The notes beneath the pieces were generated by a model, which was not told the origin of the DNA, made no database searches, and saw only the letters and a list, made by a program, of their open reading frames with translations. This document shows, in pieces, positions 59,575 through 64,000 of a stretch of 64,000 nt of DNA. The DNA lies in the NCBI RefSeq assembly GCF_009870125.1, contig NC_046683.1, positions 4,340,001 through 4,404,000 of the forward strand. The letters are read 5' to 3'. The stretch is from Drosophila pseudoobscura. Taxonomy: Eukaryota; Arthropoda; Insecta; Diptera; Drosophilidae. How positions within the stretch are numbered: position 1 is the stretch's first letter; each line of letters opens with the position of its first letter. Both the position numbers and the translations under genes were made by a program.

Positions 59575-59857
59575 TTCCGAGAACCAGTAGGAAAACATCT
59601 GCCTGCCTGCCTGCCAGGATCTGGATCTGGATCTGGCCCCTAAATGTTTGCAGCCGGCCACCCAAGAAAGTACGCCTGGCACGCTTCCTAGTCGATTGGG
59701 TGGCAGGTAGTCGCCCACGCGTCTGGCACGCGCACCTTGTCCGAGCCTTGCCCCGCCACCACCCACCCACCTACCTGTCCGGCCCGATCCCACCCACCGC
59801 CCAACTTCGATCTGCGATCCTTAAATAGTCCATGTCCTGCGTCGAGCTCTTCAGTCG
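59575..59857 (+). promoter_or_regulatory. Sxl: SxlPe early establishment promoter
   Basis: Visible sites: STAT92E consensus TTCCGAGAA (59575-59583), three overlapping minus-strand CAGGCAG (59599-59613), CAGGTAG (59704-59710) and minus CAGGTAG (59771-59777). These are Zelda/TAGteam heptamers as known from the D. melanogaster promoter. CACGCGCAC-type sequences (59715-59735) resemble Deadpan/Hairy sites. TTAAATAG (59821) lies about 32 bases before the initiator TCAGTC (A at 59853). This promoter reads X-linked signal element dose in the syncytial embryo and fires only in XX. Site identities are by consensus. Confidence 0.8.
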
Positions 59858-59942
59858 AGTTCCACTCGTGACAAGTCCAACTTGTGTCCTGATTTTGTGA
59901 TTTCGTGTGTTCTACATTCGAGTAAAAAGTGTGATAGTCCCA

Positions 59943-60025
59943 ATGATGGATTTTAATTTCGATACTGTGACCCCCTCCCTGTCGACCACATGGTCGTCCT
60001 ACTATGACTTCAAGATGTCCACCAG
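59943..60025 (+). CDS. Sxl: Sxl early exon E1, alternative N-terminus
   Basis: Two consecutive ATGs (59943, 59946) open a frame of 27 codons plus two bases (MMDFNFDTVTPSL ... SYYDFKMST) ending AG|GTATG. The leftover AG is the same phase as the later exon L2, so both can splice to the common exon L4 outside the window. The position just downstream of SxlPe, with a 5'UTR of about 90 bases, fits exon E1, which encodes a distinct early N-terminus and skips L2 and L3. Confidence 0.75.
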
Positions 60026-61030
60026 GTATGATTGGAGCACAAGTCGAGTGGCAATTCAAATGTTTAAAATTATTGTATAAAAGCGCAATTCCATTATTAT
60101 TATTATTTGAGGGGCAGATTATTTGTTAGGCTAAGAGGTACACCTTTTGTTTCTATGTTTAAATAATACAAACGAGCACACACACACACATACACACGCG
60201 AACACTATACGGCACTTGTTATATTATTAGCAGATATGTACAAATATACATATATTTTACATTTTTTTTATTCATATTATACTTTTGATGCTCTACAAAT
60301 CGCGCGCACACACTTCACGTCTTTGTCATGTGTTTTATTTTTGGAAACCAGCAACTCCCTGAAAATCGAATCCCCCTACCGCCCACTCCCTCTCATCTAT
60401 TGGCAATCGTCAGTAAACTAATTACAAAAATCGAATCAAAACTCTACTACAATCATTTAGTAACAACAACAACAACAACATCATCATCATCTCTACCTAC
60501 AACAAGAAAAACTTCAGACAGTGCGCTCCCACAATAAGAACAACAACGACGAGAACAATTACAGAAAAGAAGAGAGCGAGAGACAAGTACCGTTAGAAGA
60601 ACTTAACGAAAGAACTATGAGTGTCGTCTGAGAGAGAGCGTACGCCAGAAGAAGACTACAACAACAACAACTGCAGCCGCACCAGACGAACAACAACTAC
60701 CGCAATTGACAACTATCGAAGAGAGTCTCCGCTCTCATTTTGAATGTGTGTGGGGTGGTCCGTTCGTCGCAAAGATATCAAGTAGCAGAGGGAGAGACAG
60801 AGAGAGAGTGAGATTGACGAGCGAACGACAAGCAACTTAACGGCACCTATCAGCAGCAGGCCAGCTGAGAGCGCTGAGCGCCAGAGGCAGGAAACAAGCA
60901 GCTCTCTCTGCATCTCTCGACAGCTTGATCCCCACCACCAGCCCCGTCCTACGCCTACGCCAACCCCTCCCCCCACACACGCACACAAACCATCACAGCA
61001 GCAAGTGAACGGTATATTTTTTTTTGCTAG
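60026..61030. other. Intron between Sxl E1 and L2
   Basis: No coding exon. Contains CAACAA and CA runs. Ends at an acceptor with strong pyrimidine tract (TTTTTTTTTTGCTAG, ends 61030). Confidence 0.5.
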
Positions 61031-61151
61031 ATCGATAAAACAGATATCGATAAACGTCTATATAAATATATATATAATTATATATACCAAGAGAAAGAGC
61101 ACGCGGAGTATTTTGTTGAAAAAATACTCGTGCCCCAAACACACTCAGGAT

Positions 61152-61225
61152 ATGTACGGCAACAATAATCCGGGTAGTAACAATAATAACGGTGGTTATC
61201 CCCCATACGGTTACAACAAGTCGAG
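61152..61225 (+). CDS. Sxl: Sxl late exon L2, first coding exon of adult isoforms
   Basis: Begins MYGNNNPGSNNNNGGYPPY and ends KS plus AG before donor GTAAAT. This Asn/Gly-rich N-terminus is the well-known start of female SXL, an RRM splicing and translation regulator that controls its own RNA, tra and msl-2. The exon probably begins at 61031 after the TTTTTTGCTAG acceptor, leaving about 120 bases of 5'UTR. Phase 2 matches E1 and the male exon. Confidence 0.93.
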
Positions 61226-61379
61226 GTAAATTTTGTACAACTTTAGTTTTTATGCGTTTCATTTTGTTTTTGATTTTACCTTACTTGAACATCATTCAAA
61301 AAAATCTAAAAAAAAAAACAAACATGATATCCCCCGCTCCTAGTCCCATCCCAATCCTTTTATCCCACACCACCATCGG

Positions 61380-61410
<31 letters not shown>

Positions 61411-61489
61411 AACGAACGAGCTAAACACGTACACAGCCACCCACATAAGTACACGACCCACGAACGAAACATGAGGACAAAGTATTAAC

Positions 61490-61930
61490 GATGTTTTTTT
61501 TCTACCCAGCTCTGGACCCAAAAAATCCACCCCACAATTTTTTTCTTCCCATATTTTTTTCTGCCCAACTCTCCAGTCTCCAGTCTTTTTTTTTGAATAG
61601 TTTTACGAGTACAAATTCGAGCAAACTCTTGGGGCAATTACCCCCGGTTTTTTTTTTGTTTAGGCTTGAATCTTGGTGGGGATACAAATCTAACGGTATG
61701 CATTGGTATGTCTGTGTGTGCAAGGGAAGCGCAAGGTGTGCTTAGATGGGGTGAGGCATATCCATGTGCCCTCTAGGCAGCTCTAGGGGAATGTCTTGCC
61801 TTGTTTGAATATACCTTGGGCGCCAAGCACAAGTCCCCCAACCGCCTCCACATTCACAACCCCCCACCCCCACACTAGTCTTTGGTTTCTTGTTTTTTTT
61901 TTTTTGTATTTGTTCTCTTTTTTTGTTTCT
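61490..61930 (+). promoter_or_regulatory. Sxl: Poly-U tracts upstream of the male exon (SXL sites)
   Basis: Uninterrupted U runs of 7-13 occur near 61494, 61541, 61554, 61586, 61651, 61891 and 61917. SXL binds U8-type runs and uses many of them in the introns beside exon L3 to force its skipping in females. Confidence 0.65.
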
Positions 61931-62239
61931 ATAAACGCGCTTTGCTTTGATTAGATCGGAGCGAAGCAGGGCAATAATGAAACAACATTAGAAAAGGAGA
62001 ACAATAACCACAACAACAGCAACAACCATCAACAACCAACAACAACCAGAAGCAGCCGCAGTCTATAAGTATTACTGGATCGTACCGAAAATAATGAGTA
62101 AATCAATTAATTAAGCCAGCCACAACCAACCCCCCCCCCACATACACACCCGCGTCCTTCCAACACAAAAGAAAAAACGAACCTCAAACTCAATCTGCAG
62201 GAGTCGAGAGGCCTCCGCCTTAAGTGGTGATCCGCTCCT

Positions 62240-62584
62240 TGGTTTTTGCTTTGTTTTTTTGTTGTTCCGTTTGTCCTCATTAGATATTCGCTCTCTATCT
62301 TTCTCTCACTCACCCAAACACCCAACCACCCATCCACCCACTCACTCGCGTTGTAGAAGTTACGTTTTGCGTTTTGCCATCGCCATTGCCATTGCCATCT
62401 CCATTGCATACATTCATGCGCGCGCTTATTCGCACACAATCAGCTGATCGTCTGCTCTGCGTGTTTTCTATAACGTAACGTAATGCAACGTAACGCAACG
62501 CAACGTGAACGAGAATGTAATGTGAACGGCGCGACACGCGATGACGCCTGTCTTTTTTTGTTTTTGTTTGTTGTTTCCTTGCAG
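62240..62584 (+). promoter_or_regulatory. Sxl: Poly-U tracts and 3' splice site of the male exon
   Basis: U runs at about 62248-62262 and 62552-62559 (CTTTTTTTG) feed a T-rich polypyrimidine tract ending TTTCCTTGCAG at 62584. A second AG lies 12 bases downstream (62596). Paired AGs before the male exon are a known feature in D. melanogaster. Confidence 0.65.
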
Positions 62585-62648
62585 CGTCTTCCGCAGCGCC
62601 CCTTCTCCTACCCAAGAGCTGTATTTAACAGTTAAATGTGATATATAA
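62585..62648 (+). CDS. Sxl: Sxl male-specific exon L3, coding part with stop
   Basis: Joined to L2 (AG + C), the frame continues S-VFRSAPSPTQELYL... and hits TAA at 62646-62648, giving an approximately 45-residue truncated product, close to the 48-residue male peptide of D. melanogaster. The two alternative AGs keep the same frame. The exon's 3' end is uncertain: a possible donor ACCG|GTAAATG sits at 63179, which would make a roughly 590-base exon. Inclusion in males is the default; SXL protein forces skipping. Confidence 0.8.
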
Positions 62649-64000
62649 AATTACCAAAAGCAATACGAATACAAATACAAACGTAAAAATGTAATAAAAG
62701 GAAATTCAACAACAAAAATCAAACGAAAGGCAACGAAAAAGCAATCTTCCACATACATATACACATTATCTACCACATACATATATATAAATATATGTGT
62801 ATATATTGAATTACCGTTAGAAGGAAGAAAGAGATCCAAACTGCATTTAATGTTGGAGAGCGAGGAGAGCGCTGCCATGTCTGGCACTCAGAAGAGTCTT
62901 TGATACGCGTCTGGTCTCGCTCGCACACACACAAACGCAAACACACACACACATACACTCTCGCCGCTGGGGGAACGGCCATCGAGTGCCGTTACCCGCC
63001 CACATACACATATATATGTATATATATGATACACCGACACCAACACCGACACCGACATATACCATCGATGTATATGTGTTGGTATAATTTGTTCGTGGCA
63101 AGAGGATTATAGAAACGGCCTAAAAACGTTCTCTTCGTCGTGCGGCCTGTGCTACCCAAACAGCCTCACAATGTACCGGTAAATGTTGTCTCTCTTTCTC
63201 TCTCTCTCTCCCCCCCTCTCTCTATCCACACCCTACTATTATTGCTTGTAAATGTAATTTATGATTTTAAAAGTTGCGTTTGAGTTTTGAGTTTTCTTGC
63301 GTTTTGTTTTTGTTTCTCTCGCCTCGCCTCGCCTCACCTCGCCGCATTCCTCATTGACCACCCCATTGAGCATTTCCGTATCCGAAATACAAATCTTCCC
63401 TAGAATGTAAGCCTTAAGGTTAGGCATTAAGTTTTGACCGGCAGTCCCTTGCAGTCATGCCATATTTTATGAAGGATGATAGCATCTTGCCCTCAAAATA
63501 CAAAAGAGGCCAGCGTCCCACAGCAGCAGCAGCAGCCATTGAACTTTTGACACACACACACACACACACACACAGATGCATGGTGGCGTCACAGTTTGAC
63601 ATTTTTATGACTCGCCAAAGTCGGATGATGCTGGGGCTGCTGCTGGGGCTGCATCTTGTGCTTTTGTCCCATTTCATTTAACGGCACATTATTCAGAATA
63701 ACGGACACCGAAACCCCCCTTTTTGTCCCACCACGTGCTCTGGTGAATTTGTGTCAGGACCTTGACACGCACACAGGCACACACACATACACATACACAC
63801 ACACACAGTGGCGGTCGCTGCGCAGCTGCTGCAGTAGCCTTAAGTTATGTATTCTGTATAGTCGTCCCTTTTACTCGCCCACCCTTGGAGGGACCCCCCC
63901 CACCGCCCCCATTTACCGCTTAAACTAGTTGTAAGCGCCGGTTGTTGTTGTGGTTATTGCAGTACACACACAGGAGGGTGACCCAACCTCTCTCCCTCCC
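62649..64000. other. Sxl male-exon remainder and following intron
   Basis: No further coding exon is supported. Exon L4 with the RRM-proximal sequence must lie past the window end. CA/CACA microsatellites occur at 63549-63574 and 63765-63807. Confidence 0.5.

Noticed and set aside
60100-63900. CRISPR-like arrays from CA and CAACAA runs
   Set aside because: Eukaryotic microsatellites; no regular repeat-spacer structure.

Overview
The window is nuclear DNA from a Drosophila. Introns are short and intergenic spacers are full of microsatellites. Gene models match D. melanogaster X-linked genes, and ribosomal-protein and housekeeping promoters carry fly core motifs (DRE, TCT initiator, Ohler 1/6). 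All recognisable genes belong to Muller element A, but in D. melanogaster they map to well-separated X bands (su(s), Dredd and l(1)1Bi in 1B, Tsp3A in 3A, Sxl in 6F-7A, from memory). The gene order therefore points to a rearranged X such as that of the obscura group. The species call is tentative.

Layout: 1-4.4 kb has no recognisable gene. A tRNA-Phe(GAA) lies at 4375-4447. RpL17 (minus, 5133-6503) has an intron with two near-identical H/ACA-snoRNA-like units, and its promoter has been tandemly amplified about four times (6771-7841). From 8 to 25 kb is a large non-coding region with several candidate 5' exons and promoters for an SV2-like MFS transporter (CG3168 type, plus, 25147-27805). Next come Seipin (minus, 30728-31986), a fossil Tc1 transposon, a TspanC8-type tetraspanin (Tsp3A, plus, 33440-34484), the MYBBP1A/POL5 homologue l(1)1Bi (plus, 35701-39439) and the caspase-8 homologue Dredd (minus, 40064-41884). 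A repeat-rich gap leads to su(s) (plus, 46519-51354), a CCCH zinc-finger nuclear RNA-surveillance protein. The last about 10 kb is the 5' part of the sex-determination master gene Sex-lethal (plus). It holds the early X-counting promoter SxlPe with Zelda/TAGteam and STAT sites, early exon E1, late coding exon L2, poly-U SXL autoregulatory tracts, and the start of the male-specific stop-containing exon L3. The common exons lie beyond the window.

The most unusual signal is at RpL17. A about 267-bp unit containing the whole core promoter (three Ohler-6-like motifs, a DRE and the TCT initiator with 5'UTR exon 1) is repeated head-to-tail four times. The upstream half of that unit also occurs, in the opposite orientation, at 44.2-44.46 kb, immediately upstream of a motif-1 site that is a candidate su(s) promoter. 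More diverged relatives of the same dispersed repeat lie at 43.5, 43.7 and 53.2 kb. A mobile repeat family may thus share sequence with, or have supplied, housekeeping promoter modules. Two Tc1 fossils with recognisable transposase fragments add to the mobile content.
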